Assembly (NCBI RefSeq): GCF_051488665.1
Contig: NZ_JBPSEG010000002.1
Coordinates: 62,001 to 126,000 of the forward strand
Length of the DNA: 64,000 nt
Direction: 5' to 3'
From: Melioribacter sp051488665
Lineage (GTDB): Bacteria; Bacteroidota; Ignavibacteria; Ignavibacteriales; Melioribacteraceae
Part shown: in pieces, positions 46,003-55,101 of the stretch
How positions within the stretch are numbered: position 1 is the stretch's first letter
How the letters are laid out: the number at the start of each line of letters is the position of its first letter
Made by a program: the position numbers and the translations under genes
Notes under the pieces: model-generated
What the model saw: the letters and a program-made list of their open reading frames with translations, nothing else
What the model was told of the DNA's origin: nothing
Databases searched by the model: none

Positions 46003-46824
46003 ATGAATTACATAAATTCACTTTTTGGCGTTGAGGAAAAGGTAATTGTAATTACAGGGGGAAGCGGAATAATTGCGACCGCCATGGCGGAAGCCTTCCT
46101 TAAATGCGGGGCTAGCGTAGTACTTCTGAGCAGAAACGAAGAAAAACTGAAACAAATTTGTGATTCATTCAAAGAATTTGGAAATATCGACTACATTAAA
46201 TGCGACGTGTTGAAGGAAGACGAAGTTGAAAACGCCAAAGTAAAAGTATTGGAAAATCACGGGAGGATTGACGTTCTAATTAACGGAGCAGGCGGCAACC
46301 TTCCCGAATCAACTTTAAAACCCGAACAAAATATTTTCGATCTCAGTTTTGAAGGTTTTAAAAGAGCGGTCGACTTAAATTTGCACGGCACAGTATTGCC
46401 CACTTTGAAATTCGGAGAGCCGATGGCAAAAAACGGCAGCGGCTCTATAATCAATATTTCCTCGATGGCAAGTCTGAGAGCAATTACTCGAGTCGTCGGA
46501 TATTCAGCCGCAAAAGCCGCAGTCGATAATTTTACGCGCTGGATGGCAATGGAACTGGCATTAAAGTTCGGCGACGGTTTGAGAGTTAACGCCATAGCGC
46601 CCGGATTTTTATTGACAAACCAAAACCGCAATTTGTTAACAAACGTAGACGGTTCGCTCAGCGACAGAGGAAAATCAATCATTAAAATGACGCCTTTCAA
46701 AAGATTCGGACTGCCAGAAGAATTAGTCGGGACGGCAATCTGGCTGGCTTCCGACGCGTCCAAATTTGTAACGGGAGCAGTTATTCCGGTAGACGGCGGA
46801 TTCAGTATTTTCAGCGGAGTTTAA
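46003..46824 (+). CDS. SDR oxidoreductase, probable D-mannonate oxidoreductase (fructuronate reductase)
   Basis: Classical short-chain dehydrogenase of 273 residues: cofactor motif VIVITGGSGIIATAMAEAFL, NGAGGN, catalytic Ser in INISSMASLRA, and YSAAK. The C-terminus ends TGAVIPVDGGFSIFSGV. The long substrate loop (NGAGGNLPESTLKPEQNIFD) and direct linkage to uxuA, whose ATG follows its stop immediately, match the SDR-type UxuB/YjmF that reduces D-fructuronate to D-mannonate. The function is from context; the SDR fold alone would not identify it. Confidence 0.82.
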   Translation: MNYINSLFGVEEKVIVITGGSGIIATAMAEAFLKCGASVVLLSRNEEKLKQICDSFKEFGNIDYIKCDVLKEDEVENAKVKVLENHGRIDVLINGAGGNLPESTLKPEQNIFDLSFEGFKRAVDLNLHGTVLPTLKFGEPMAKNGSGSIINISSMASLRAITRVVGYSAAKAAVDNFTRWMAMELALKFGDGLRVNAIAPGFLLTNQNRNLLTNVDGSLSDRGKSIIKMTPFKRFGLPEELVGTAIWLASDASKFVTGAVIPVDGGFSIFSGV

Positions 46825-48042
46825 ATGGACTTCAAAGATAAAATCGGATTTATTTATACTTGGCGGCACTTCGGTCATAACGATCCGTTGACGTTCGAGG
46901 ATATCAAAGCCGCAGGCGCCTCCGGTATTGTTACGGCTTTGCATCATATTCCCACAGGAGATGTCTGGCAGGAAGATGAAATATTAAAAAGAAAAAACGA
47001 AATCGAAAAAGCGGGCTTGACGTGGGAAGTAGTTGAAAGCCTGCCCGTTCATGAAAACATCAAAAAGAAAAAAAATAATTACAAACAATTAATTGAGAAT
47101 TATAAAATCTCTCTTATCAATCTTGCCAAATGCGGCGTCAAAAGAGTCTGTTATAATTTTATGCCCGTACTCGATTGGTCGCGCACGAATCTGGAAATCC
47201 GAGCGGAAGACGGTTCCATTATATCGGGATTCGAAACGCACGTTTTTGCCGCGTTCGATCTCTTCATATTGAAAAGAAAAGGCGCCGAATCCGATTATTC
47301 CGAAGAAACTCTGAAAAAAGCCGAAGAGTATTTTTCGAAGATTGACGACGCTGAAAAGAAACGCCTTCTGGACACTATACTTCTCGGTTTGCCCGGTTCT
47401 CTCGAAGCCTATACGCTCGACGAATTCCGTAAAGCTCTCGATGAATATAAAGAGATCAACGAAGCTGCTCTCCTCGATAATCTGAAAGAATTTTTGAAAG
47501 AGACAGTTCCAGTTGCCGAGGAAAACGGAATTTTACTGGCTGTTCACCCCGACGATCCTCCGCGTCCGTTGCTCGGACTGCCCCGGGTAGTAAGTTCGTG
47601 CGATAATCTTCTCGAAATTGTAAACAGCGTGGATTCCCCCTCAAACGGGATTACTTTATGCACGGGTTCGTTGGGCTCTGGCGTTCATAATAACGTTACC
47701 GAAATCGCCTCACGACTGGCTCGTCGTGTGAATTTTGTTCACCTTCGAAATGTTATTGTCGACAAAGAAGGCAACTTCCTCGAGAATCATCACCTCGAAG
47801 GTTCGGTAGATATGTACAACGTGGTGAAAATTCTTTTGCTCGAACAAAAGCGAAGGCTCGAAGAAGGGCTTGAAAATTACCGCATGCCGATGAGACCCGA
47901 CCACGGTAAAATGACGCATTTCGACAAAGAAATTGAAAAACTGCGTAATAAAAGATTTTATCCGGGTTATTCGTACATCGGAAGGTTAAAAGGTTTGTCA
48001 GAATTACAGGGTCTGGAAGTCGGTATCAAATATTCATTATAA
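46825..48042 (+). CDS. uxuA: Mannonate dehydratase
   Basis: Dehydrates D-mannonate to 2-keto-3-deoxygluconate in glucuronate catabolism. TIM-barrel metal-binding motifs are visible: HHIPTGDVWQEDEI, the VCYNFMPVLDWSRTNL stretch, LAVHPDDPPRPLLGLPRVVS, CTGSLGSGVHNN, NFVHLRNV and MRPDHGKM. 405 residues, normal. It directly abuts the SDR gene with no gap. 2-Keto-3-deoxygluconate kinase and aldolase are not in the window. Confidence 0.96.
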   Translation: MDFKDKIGFIYTWRHFGHNDPLTFEDIKAAGASGIVTALHHIPTGDVWQEDEILKRKNEIEKAGLTWEVVESLPVHENIKKKKNNYKQLIENYKISLINLAKCGVKRVCYNFMPVLDWSRTNLEIRAEDGSIISGFETHVFAAFDLFILKRKGAESDYSEETLKKAEEYFSKIDDAEKKRLLDTILLGLPGSLEAYTLDEFRKALDEYKEINEAALLDNLKEFLKETVPVAEENGILLAVHPDDPPRPLLGLPRVVSSCDNLLEIVNSVDSPSNGITLCTGSLGSGVHNNVTEIASRLARRVNFVHLRNVIVDKEGNFLENHHLEGSVDMYNVVKILLLEQKRRLEEGLENYRMPMRPDHGKMTHFDKEIEKLRNKRFYPGYSYIGRLKGLSELQGLEVGIKYSL

Positions 48043-48047
48043 AAGCA

Positions 48048-48075
48048 GCTGTCCCTTCTGTTTCGAAGGGACAGC
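48048..48075. terminator. Strong hairpin between convergent uxuA and pta
   Basis: GCTGTCCCTTC pairs perfectly with GAAGGGACAGC (11 bp) around a 6-base loop between two stops. It has no long T-tract on either side, but is probably a shared terminator. Confidence 0.65.
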
Positions 48076-48083
48076 ATCAATAA

Positions 48084-49067
48084 TCAATCAGCCATCAGAC
48101 AAGCAATGGCGGCGGTATTAACTATATCTTCTACTTTGCATCCTCTCGACAAATCAAAGAAAGGTCTTTTAACCCCCTGATTAACCGGACCAACGGCTTC
48201 GGCGCCGCCCAAACGCTGCGCAATTTTATAACCGATATTGCCGGCGTTCAGATCTGGAAATACAAGCACGTTGGCTCTGCCTGCCACTTCGCTACCGGGA
48301 GCTTTTTTCTTACCGACCGATTCAACAATTGCCGCGTCGAACTGAAGTTCGCCGTCGACTTTCAAATCGGGTCTTTTTTCTTTTACCAATTGAGTTGCGT
48401 TTCTCACTTTGTCGACTAACGGATGCTCGGCGCTTCCTTTCGTCGAGAACGAAAGCATTGCGATATACGGTTCTTCTCCCGTTAATTTTCTATGATTATC
48501 CGCAGTGGATATTGCAATATCCGCCAATTGATTTGGATCCGGGTCAGGATTAACGGCGCAATCGGCAAAACTGTAGACCTTGTCGGGATATGCCATTAAG
48601 AAGAAACTCGATAAAATCGATATGCCTTCTTTCAAACCGACGCAAAAGATTGCAGCACGCGTAACGTCTGCCGTAGTTGCAACCGAGCCTGATACGCTTC
48701 CGTGAGCCATTCCTTCTCTTACCATCATACCCGCAAAGAAGATGTCTCTTTTTACGGTTTCGCGCGCTTGTTCGATAGTAATTCCTTTATGCTTTCTGAG
48801 ATTATAAAAAATATTTGTAAAATCGCTCAGTTTATCGGACTTTTCCGGGTCGATAATTCTAATGCCGGTTAAATCGATTTTCAGTTCCGAAGCTTGCGCC
48901 CTGATTTTTTCTTCGTTACCGAGCGTTATTATCGAGGCAATCCCTTCTTTGGTAAGTATTTCGGCAGCTCTCAATACTCTTTCGTCATGAGATTCCGGTA
49001 AAACTATTGTTTTTTTCTTTTGAGAAGCTTTCTCTCTCAAGTTTTTCAATAAAGCAATTTCCGACAT
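48084..49067 (-). CDS. pta: Phosphate acetyltransferase
   Basis: Interconverts acetyl-CoA and acetyl phosphate. The 327-residue PTA/PTB catalytic domain stands alone, without the N-terminal DRTGG and BioD-like domains of E. coli Pta. Motifs are IVLPESHDERVLRAAEIL, GMVREGMAHGSVSGSVATTA, DCAVNPDPDPNQLADIAIST, FPDLNAGNIGYKIAQRLGGA and GPVNQGVKRPFFDLSRG. Acetate kinase is not beside it. A GGAG box precedes the start. Confidence 0.93.
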   Translation of the reverse strand: MSEIALLKNLREKASQKKKTIVLPESHDERVLRAAEILTKEGIASIITLGNEEKIRAQASELKIDLTGIRIIDPEKSDKLSDFTNIFYNLRKHKGITIEQARETVKRDIFFAGMMVREGMAHGSVSGSVATTADVTRAAIFCVGLKEGISILSSFFLMAYPDKVYSFADCAVNPDPDPNQLADIAISTADNHRKLTGEEPYIAMLSFSTKGSAEHPLVDKVRNATQLVKEKRPDLKVDGELQFDAAIVESVGKKKAPGSEVAGRANVLVFPDLNAGNIGYKIAQRLGGAEAVGPVNQGVKRPFFDLSRGCKVEDIVNTAAIACLMAD

Positions 49068-49184
49068 TTTTTCTCCTAATTTTTTAATTTTTATTCGTAA
49101 ATATAATTAAAATGGACAATTTAGTTTGAATAATTCCTCTTTTTGACGATATTTTGGGAAAGATAAATCGACGACCTAATCAAA

Positions 49185-50237
49185 ATGGAAGCCAGACAGA
49201 CATATTCAGTCAAAACTTTTTTTACGTGGCTGACAACCATATCGGTTGCAATCTACATTCTCTATGCTTTTTCTGAAATCTGGGCTATGCTGATTATAGC
49301 TCTTATGCTCTCCATGATATTCAAACCGATTGTCGACTTTATCGAAGGACGCGGAATTAAAAGAACATATTCGGTTTTGATTGTTTTTGTATCGACGGGC
49401 TTGGTAAGCATTTTCGGTATTTCGATAATCTTGCCGAAGATTATCCGTCAGATGAAGCAGATAATCAATTTAATGACGCCGGAAAATCTTGACAATACAT
49501 TCGGACAAATCGAAGGTGTAATACACAGCGCTCTCCCCTTTTTGAGTCCAATCAACCTGTCAGAAAAAATAAGCGTTTATTTGCAGAGTATGTTCAACGT
49601 CTGGATAAACGACCTTACCAACATTGTGGAAAGTCTCTTTGCAATTATAGCAATTTTAATCATAGTGCCGTTTGTTACGTATTTCCTTTTGAAAGACAGC
49701 ACGTTATTATTAAAAGGCATAATCAATATAATGCCGAACAAATATTTCGAGGTATCGTATTGGGTAATACGCAAAATATCGATTCAACTCAGCAGATACG
49801 TCCGAAGTTGGATATTAGACGCGATGATAGTGGGTATTCTCAGCGGTCTGGGTCTTGCAATACTCGGCATTAATAATTCTGCTTCCATCGGATTTGTGGC
49901 GGGCGTAGGTCATTTGATACCGTATTTCGGTCCGATCATCGGCGGATTGCCCGCGATATTGATATCGGTAGTACAGTTCGGCGATTTTTCGATGCTGCCG
50001 AAAATAATTTTAATGTTCCTGGCTGTTTATGCGCTCGACAACGGATTCATTCAACCAAATTTATTTTCGAAGAGTACGGATATTCATCCTTTGGGAATTA
50101 TAATATTGATTTTGATAGGCAGCAAACTGCTCGGTATAATCGGAATGCTGCTAGCGGTTCCCGCCGCAACGGTAATAAAAACCGCCGCCAAAGAATTTTA
50201 TTACGGTTATAAGAACTACAAAATTATCAGAATGTAA
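49185..50237 (+). CDS. AI-2E family membrane permease
   Basis: 350 residues with seven or eight hydrophobic segments; the family pattern is visible in IALMLSMIFKPIVDFIEGRG, IVPFVTYFLLKDS, VRSWILDAMIVGILSGLG, GVGHLIPYFGPIIGGLPAIL and FIQPNLFSKSTDIHPLGIII. Members export diverse solutes (Na+/H+ exchange, quorum signals and indole acetic acid have all been proposed), so no substrate is given. It is first of a plus-strand run with the beta-CASP gene 30 bases downstream. Confidence 0.85.
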   Translation: MEARQTYSVKTFFTWLTTISVAIYILYAFSEIWAMLIIALMLSMIFKPIVDFIEGRGIKRTYSVLIVFVSTGLVSIFGISIILPKIIRQMKQIINLMTPENLDNTFGQIEGVIHSALPFLSPINLSEKISVYLQSMFNVWINDLTNIVESLFAIIAILIIVPFVTYFLLKDSTLLLKGIINIMPNKYFEVSYWVIRKISIQLSRYVRSWILDAMIVGILSGLGLAILGINNSASIGFVAGVGHLIPYFGPIIGGLPAILISVVQFGDFSMLPKIILMFLAVYALDNGFIQPNLFSKSTDIHPLGIIILILIGSKLLGIIGMLLAVPAATVIKTAAKEFYYGYKNYKIIRM

Positions 50238-50267
50238 CTTCTCACATCTTCAAAGAAAAGGGATATC

Positions 50268-51665
50268 ATGAAAATTCAATTTATAGGCGCCGCTCAAACC
50301 GTAACCGGCTCGATGCATTATATAGAAGCATGCGGAAAAAAATTTTTGATCGATTGCGGTTTGTATCAAGGCAAAAGGAAAATAGCGTTCGAACTCAACC
50401 GCACGTTCGATTATTTCAATCCGGAAGAAATCGATTTTGTAATTCTCTCGCACGCTCACATCGATCATTCGGGCAATTTACCGACGCTTGTAAAAAAAGG
50501 CTTTAACGGAAAAATATTTTCCACGTTTGCCACTCGCGATTTGGCGTCGATTATGCTGTTGGACAGCGCTCACATTCAGGAAAAAGACGTAGAATACGTC
50601 AATAAAAAAAGAAAGAAACGGGGACAAAATTTATTCGAGCCGTTGTACACGCAAGCCGACGCCAGACAGACGCTCGAACTCTTCGTCGGAATAAATTACC
50701 ATCGTGAATTCGAAATTGCGCCCGGCATAAAATTGACCTTTTTCGACGCGGGACATATTCTCGGATCGGCTTCGCTGTTTCTTACAATAAATGAAAACGG
50801 CGCATTAAAACATCTCGGTTTTTCGGGCGATCTGGGACGACCTAACTTGCCGATTTTAAGAGACCCCGAAAAAATTCCCGACGTGGATTTCTACATTTGC
50901 GAATCGACTTACGGAAACAAAACTCACGACAATCCGAAAGATACCGAAGTTAAATTAGCCGAGGTTATCAATCTGGCGTGGGAAAGAAAATCCAAGATTA
51001 TCGTTCCCGCCTTCAGCGTAGGCAGAACTCAGGAACTTGTTTATGCTATACACAGAATATTCGAAAATAAAATGGCGCCCGAAATAAGAATTTATGTCGA
51101 CAGTCCCCTTTCGGTCAATGCGACCGAAATTTTCAGACTTCATCCGGAATGCTTTGATTTCGAGATCAGTCAATTCCTGGTAAATCACAAAGACCCCTTC
51201 GGTTTCGATAAATTGACTTACATCAAAGACGTGGAAGACTCAAAAAAATTAAACACTACGCCGGGTCCCTGCATGATTATTTCAAGTTCCGGCATGTGCG
51301 AATCGGGCAGAATCTTGCATCACCTTGCAAATAATATCGAAAATCCCGACAATATCATTTTGATGGTCGGGTATACAGCCGAAAATACGCTCGGCAGAAA
51401 AATAACCGAAAAGCAATCGCCGGTTAAAATCTTTGGCGACGAATATCAACTCAACGCAGAAGTAAGAGTTATGGATTCGTTAAGCGCCCACGCCGACGCG
51501 AGGGAATTGTTCGATTACGTTTCGCGCTTTGACAAAAGCAGACTGCAACAAATATTCCTTGTTCACGGCGAACCCGAACAACAAATACCATTTAAAACGA
51601 AACTGCAAAATGCAGGATTCAAATCGGTAGAAATTCCCGAACGGGGATACAGTGTGGAGTTGTAA
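50268..51665 (+). CDS. Metallo-beta-lactamase-fold beta-CASP RNase-like hydrolase
   Basis: 465 residues. The MBL metal motif LSHAHIDHSGNLPTLVKKG lies near residue 60, then CESTYGNKTHD, the beta-CASP motif A-C blocks VPAFSVGRTQELVYAIHRIF, ISSSGMCESGRILHHLANNI and LSAHADARELFDYVSR, and FLVHGE at the RMMBL end. This is the YSH1/CPSF73-like class seen in many bacteria; ribonuclease activity is likely but not shown for this branch. It overlaps the next gene by 14 bases. Confidence 0.88.
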   Translation: MKIQFIGAAQTVTGSMHYIEACGKKFLIDCGLYQGKRKIAFELNRTFDYFNPEEIDFVILSHAHIDHSGNLPTLVKKGFNGKIFSTFATRDLASIMLLDSAHIQEKDVEYVNKKRKKRGQNLFEPLYTQADARQTLELFVGINYHREFEIAPGIKLTFFDAGHILGSASLFLTINENGALKHLGFSGDLGRPNLPILRDPEKIPDVDFYICESTYGNKTHDNPKDTEVKLAEVINLAWERKSKIIVPAFSVGRTQELVYAIHRIFENKMAPEIRIYVDSPLSVNATEIFRLHPECFDFEISQFLVNHKDPFGFDKLTYIKDVEDSKKLNTTPGPCMIISSSGMCESGRILHHLANNIENPDNIILMVGYTAENTLGRKITEKQSPVKIFGDEYQLNAEVRVMDSLSAHADARELFDYVSRFDKSRLQQIFLVHGEPEQQIPFKTKLQNAGFKSVEIPERGYSVEL

Positions 51666-52635
51666 GTACATATTAATTATTTTAATATTACTGATAATTT
51701 CATGCAGGGAAAATGAACCGACCGGACCTGCCGACGATGCCGTTCCTCCGCTTCCCCCGATAAAATTCGAAGTCTATTCGGCTTTCGACGGACAGGTAGG
51801 TTTATCGTGGAGCAAAAACAAAGAGCCGGATATCGAAGGCTATCTGGTTTACCGCAGCATAAACGATACATCAGATTTTACTTATACGGCTTTTACGATT
51901 AACAATTATTATATCGACAGAAACCTTGAATACGATTCGACATATTATTACCGGATTGCCGCAAAAGATATCTACGGCAATATAAGCGGATTCAGCAGGA
52001 TCGTGTCCGCTAAACCGATAAATATTTACCCGCCTTATAATCCCGTTTATCTTTACGTTTTTGGACGCAATAATTCCGGCAATCCGGAGATTGAAGTTTC
52101 GTGGTCCCCTGCTTACGACAACGACATCAGCCATTACGAAATTTACAGGGATACAGTCAACAATTTCACATTTAAAGACCGCGCTCCTCTTTCTAAATCG
52201 GTTGACAATTATTTTCTGGATACAAGCGGAATAAAGCTTTTACAAAAATATTATTACAGAATTGTCAGCGTCGATAAAGGAGGTCTCAAAAGCAGCGGCA
52301 CGGAACCCGTATCGGATTATGTTCTCAATGCGCCGCAACTACTATTTCCCGAAAACAATTCGACGCTCGATTCGATAGATAAATTTATTTTCAGAGCAGC
52401 CTCGGCTCCAGCTTCATACGAATTGATAATACAAACCGGCGAAAACGGAGGTATAATAAATTATATTCCCATTCCCGGCATAAAGCCGGATTCTGTTTAT
52501 ACTCTTAAAGCTGATAATTTATATCTCAATCCTTATATTAAGTATTACTGGAAAATAATAGCGTACACTAAAGATAACAGACCTAATTCGATAAGCAAAA
52601 CTTTTTCATTTTTTTATAATCCCGGACAGAATTGA
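51652..52635 (+). CDS. Lipoprotein with fibronectin type III domains, function unknown
   Basis: Starts at GTG inside the preceding gene. An N-terminal export signal ends in the lipobox IISC (Cys near residue 18), so it should be lipidated. Two FN3-like domains follow (about 30-120 with GQVGLSWSKNKEPDIEGYLV, about 120-225 with EVSWSPAYDNDISHYEIYRD), and then a third beta-sandwich (about 230-327). It ends 1 base before the barrel-like protein, so the two are probably partners at the outer membrane. No catalytic motif. Confidence 0.78.
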   Translation: MWSCKYILIILILLIISCRENEPTGPADDAVPPLPPIKFEVYSAFDGQVGLSWSKNKEPDIEGYLVYRSINDTSDFTYTAFTINNYYIDRNLEYDSTYYYRIAAKDIYGNISGFSRIVSAKPINIYPPYNPVYLYVFGRNNSGNPEIEVSWSPAYDNDISHYEIYRDTVNNFTFKDRAPLSKSVDNYFLDTSGIKLLQKYYYRIVSVDKGGLKSSGTEPVSDYVLNAPQLLFPENNSTLDSIDKFIFRAASAPASYELIIQTGENGGIINYIPIPGIKPDSVYTLKADNLYLNPYIKYYWKIIAYTKDNRPNSISKTFSFFYNPGQN

Positions 52636-52636
52636 T

Positions 52637-54559
52637 TTGTCAGATAAAAATAAAATATTAACCGTACTCGTTTATTTAGTTTTAATATTGCCGCCGATTA
52701 ATAATTTATCCGAAGCTCAAGTTTTAATGGACAGTTCATTGTATTCCGTCGATTCCTTTTCCGACAAGATTCTCAGAAATACGGTCGACAAGCAACTCAG
52801 CACGCACATATTTAATACCAGACTGAATTACAATTACAGGTTATCCGGCTTGTTCGCCGGTCTCGACGAAAACTTCAGTTCAACAGTAATCAAGTCTACC
52901 GAAAAGAATATTAAAGACGAACAGTATTTGAGATTTTTAATCCAATACAAATTCAATAATTATATTAAAACGGGAATACTTTTTTACAATAATTTATACA
53001 GGGACAGCCGCCCGCTTTCCATTAACAAAACAAATGTAACGCATACTTCATTTTACGTCGGGAGCCGGCTTTGGGAGAAGCTTGATATTACAGCATTCGG
53101 CGGCAAATCGACAAACAGTCAAATAGACGAAACGGACGAAGGAATTATTTACGGAGGAGAAATTAATCTGGCTCCTACGAACATTAATGAATTCATCCTT
53201 TCTTCGTTTATGAAATATCAGAACGAAGATATATCGCCGAGGAAGAACGCAATCAGATACGTTAAATTCGATTTGAATAATGAACTCGATAATTTGATAA
53301 ATCAAATATCATTTAACTACTCCGAACAGAGACGGGATTTTTATTTCAAAGCCGACAGTATAACATCTTCGGAATTCGGAATTAACAACAACATCCAAAC
53401 ACGCAAAGAATCGAATTATCATATTTCAGACAGGCTTACATTCGCTCAGTTAAATTCTCCATTGAAATTCGAACTGGCAGGTAAACTTTCGTGGAAACAG
53501 GTGGAAAGGTCTACCAGATACGTAAGCGCATTAAATATATCCGGCAGTTCATTCGACTCTGAAATTGGCGAAATGAATCTGGAGTTGGGCGCTAATGTAG
53601 ATTATACCACCGAGACTCTGAAATCAACGCTGAGATTTACATACTCCGAGCGCGACGAAAATCATAAACCGCGGGCAATTGAAGGCTTGAGTCAAATAAT
53701 ATTCAATCAAAGGGAAAAGACCGAATCCTTAAAAAATAATTTTTCGAAAATCGCTAACGTCTCTTTTTCAACATTATATAAAATAACAACCAACGATTTA
53801 CTCACCTTTAATTTATACCACAGAAAACTCCAGTATGACACTCCGAGCCCTGATAATTATGACGACCGCGACGAGCTCCTAAGCACAGCCGCTTTAACTT
53901 ATCTGAAAAAACTGAGCCGGATTTTTGCTGCATTTATCAACCTGGAAGGCACATTTAATAAAACCGTTTATATTTTTTCCCAGCGGAGTTCCAATAACAA
54001 TGTACAAAGAATACTAAAATTCGGCACGGGAGGCATAATCGAGTCAGGCAAATTCCGCTCGGTTAATACCGCTGAAGTTTCCGCAAATTATACAGTATTC
54101 GATTACGAAAAACTGAATCCGAACTACAAAAGTTTTTCATATCGGCATCTCATGTTGAAAGATTCCACATTAACTAACGTCTGGAAGAATCTGAATTTTT
54201 TCGTAACCTCCTATGTTAAATATTCCGAGCAGGGCGATTTCAACTGGGATAATTTTTCTGCCAGCCCCGTAAGATTTTTAACCGAATTTTACGCCGAGCC
54301 CAAATTGATTCTCAATATCGAAGGATTCAATATAGGATTCGGCATACGATACTTTTTACTGGATACGTATAATTACACGGCGGGTCTCCAGAAAAAATTG
54401 GCTTCCACATACAAGAGCGTCGGACCTATAGCTTCGGCGCGTTATATAATAAGCGACAAAATAGATTTTTCATTCGACGGAACCTATGAATTCATTTCTT
54501 CATCAAACAACTACAGAAAACAGATTAATTTCAATATGTATTTAAATTATCGATTATAA
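52637..54559 (+). CDS. Probable outer-membrane beta-barrel protein, function unknown
   Basis: Begins at TTG directly after the lipoprotein stop. A signal peptide is likely at about 1-28 (ILTVLVYLVLILPPINNLSE then AQ). The rest alternates polar and hydrophobic residues in strand-sized stretches with many aromatic and Asn residues, and the protein ends INFNMYLNYRL, a typical barrel C-terminus. 640 residues. I recognise no named family. Pairing with the FN3 lipoprotein resembles two-part outer-membrane systems, but that is only context. Confidence 0.7.
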   Translation: MSDKNKILTVLVYLVLILPPINNLSEAQVLMDSSLYSVDSFSDKILRNTVDKQLSTHIFNTRLNYNYRLSGLFAGLDENFSSTVIKSTEKNIKDEQYLRFLIQYKFNNYIKTGILFYNNLYRDSRPLSINKTNVTHTSFYVGSRLWEKLDITAFGGKSTNSQIDETDEGIIYGGEINLAPTNINEFILSSFMKYQNEDISPRKNAIRYVKFDLNNELDNLINQISFNYSEQRRDFYFKADSITSSEFGINNNIQTRKESNYHISDRLTFAQLNSPLKFELAGKLSWKQVERSTRYVSALNISGSSFDSEIGEMNLELGANVDYTTETLKSTLRFTYSERDENHKPRAIEGLSQIIFNQREKTESLKNNFSKIANVSFSTLYKITTNDLLTFNLYHRKLQYDTPSPDNYDDRDELLSTAALTYLKKLSRIFAAFINLEGTFNKTVYIFSQRSSNNNVQRILKFGTGGIIESGKFRSVNTAEVSANYTVFDYEKLNPNYKSFSYRHLMLKDSTLTNVWKNLNFFVTSYVKYSEQGDFNWDNFSASPVRFLTEFYAEPKLILNIEGFNIGFGIRYFLLDTYNYTAGLQKKLASTYKSVGPIASARYIISDKIDFSFDGTYEFISSSNNYRKQINFNMYLNYRL

Positions 54560-54616
54560 TTTGCACCAATAAAGAATGTGTTTTATTTTTATAGAGCGAT
54601 TTAAGGAGTATCTATT

Positions 54617-55030
54617 TTGACAGAGAAAATATGTTATAAAGAAATTCCGAGCGACAGAAGTCTGCTGCCGGCATTGGACGAATTTATTATTGGGGTTGCA
54701 AAAGACGCGGGATTGTCGCCCGAAAAATTCAACAATCTGTCGTTGTCTTTTTCCGAAGCCGTTTCCAATAGCATTATTCACGGCAACAAAAACGACCCCG
54801 ACAAAAGAATAAGAATCACAGTTAAAGTTGACGATTCCAAAATGGTAATAATAATAAAAGACCAGGGCAAAGGATTCGATCTGAAGTCCATTCCCGACCC
54901 TACAAAACCGGAAAACCTTCTCAAAGAAAGCGGACGCGGCATTCATATAATCAAATCTTTCGTCGACGAACTGAAATATAATTTTACCGGCGAAGGCACT
55001 GAAACCATTCTTGTGCTGAATTTAAAATAA
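54617..55030 (+). CDS. Anti-sigma-factor-type ATP-binding protein (RsbW-like HATPase)
   Basis: 137-residue GHKL domain alone: N box LSFSEAVSNSIIHGNKND, G1 box IIKDQGKGFD, G2 box ESGRGIHIIKSFVD. Such stand-alone domains act as anti-sigma or anti-anti-sigma kinases in partner switching. The TTG start is set by AAGGAG 8 bases upstream. No STAS-domain partner or sigma factor is next to it, so the target is unknown. It lies 57 bases after the barrel gene and 71 bases before mdh. Confidence 0.85.
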   Translation: MTEKICYKEIPSDRSLLPALDEFIIGVAKDAGLSPEKFNNLSLSFSEAVSNSIIHGNKNDPDKRIRITVKVDDSKMVIIIKDQGKGFDLKSIPDPTKPENLLKESGRGIHIIKSFVDELKYNFTGEGTETILVLNLK

Positions 55031-55101
55031 ATCGTTATTTTACTTGTTCGACAAACTTCCTATATTGTGTCCGTAAATCCAATTAAATTAAAGGAGCAGC
55101 C

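Noticed and set aside
46257..46763. 168-codon minus-strand frame opposite the SDR gene
   Set aside because: Antisense to an SDR with intact catalytic motifs; no start signal and no family.
55040..55070. Bacteroides-type -33/-7 promoter before mdh
   Set aside because: A TATATTG-like -7 is present but the TTG lies only 14 bases away, not the expected spacing of about 19.
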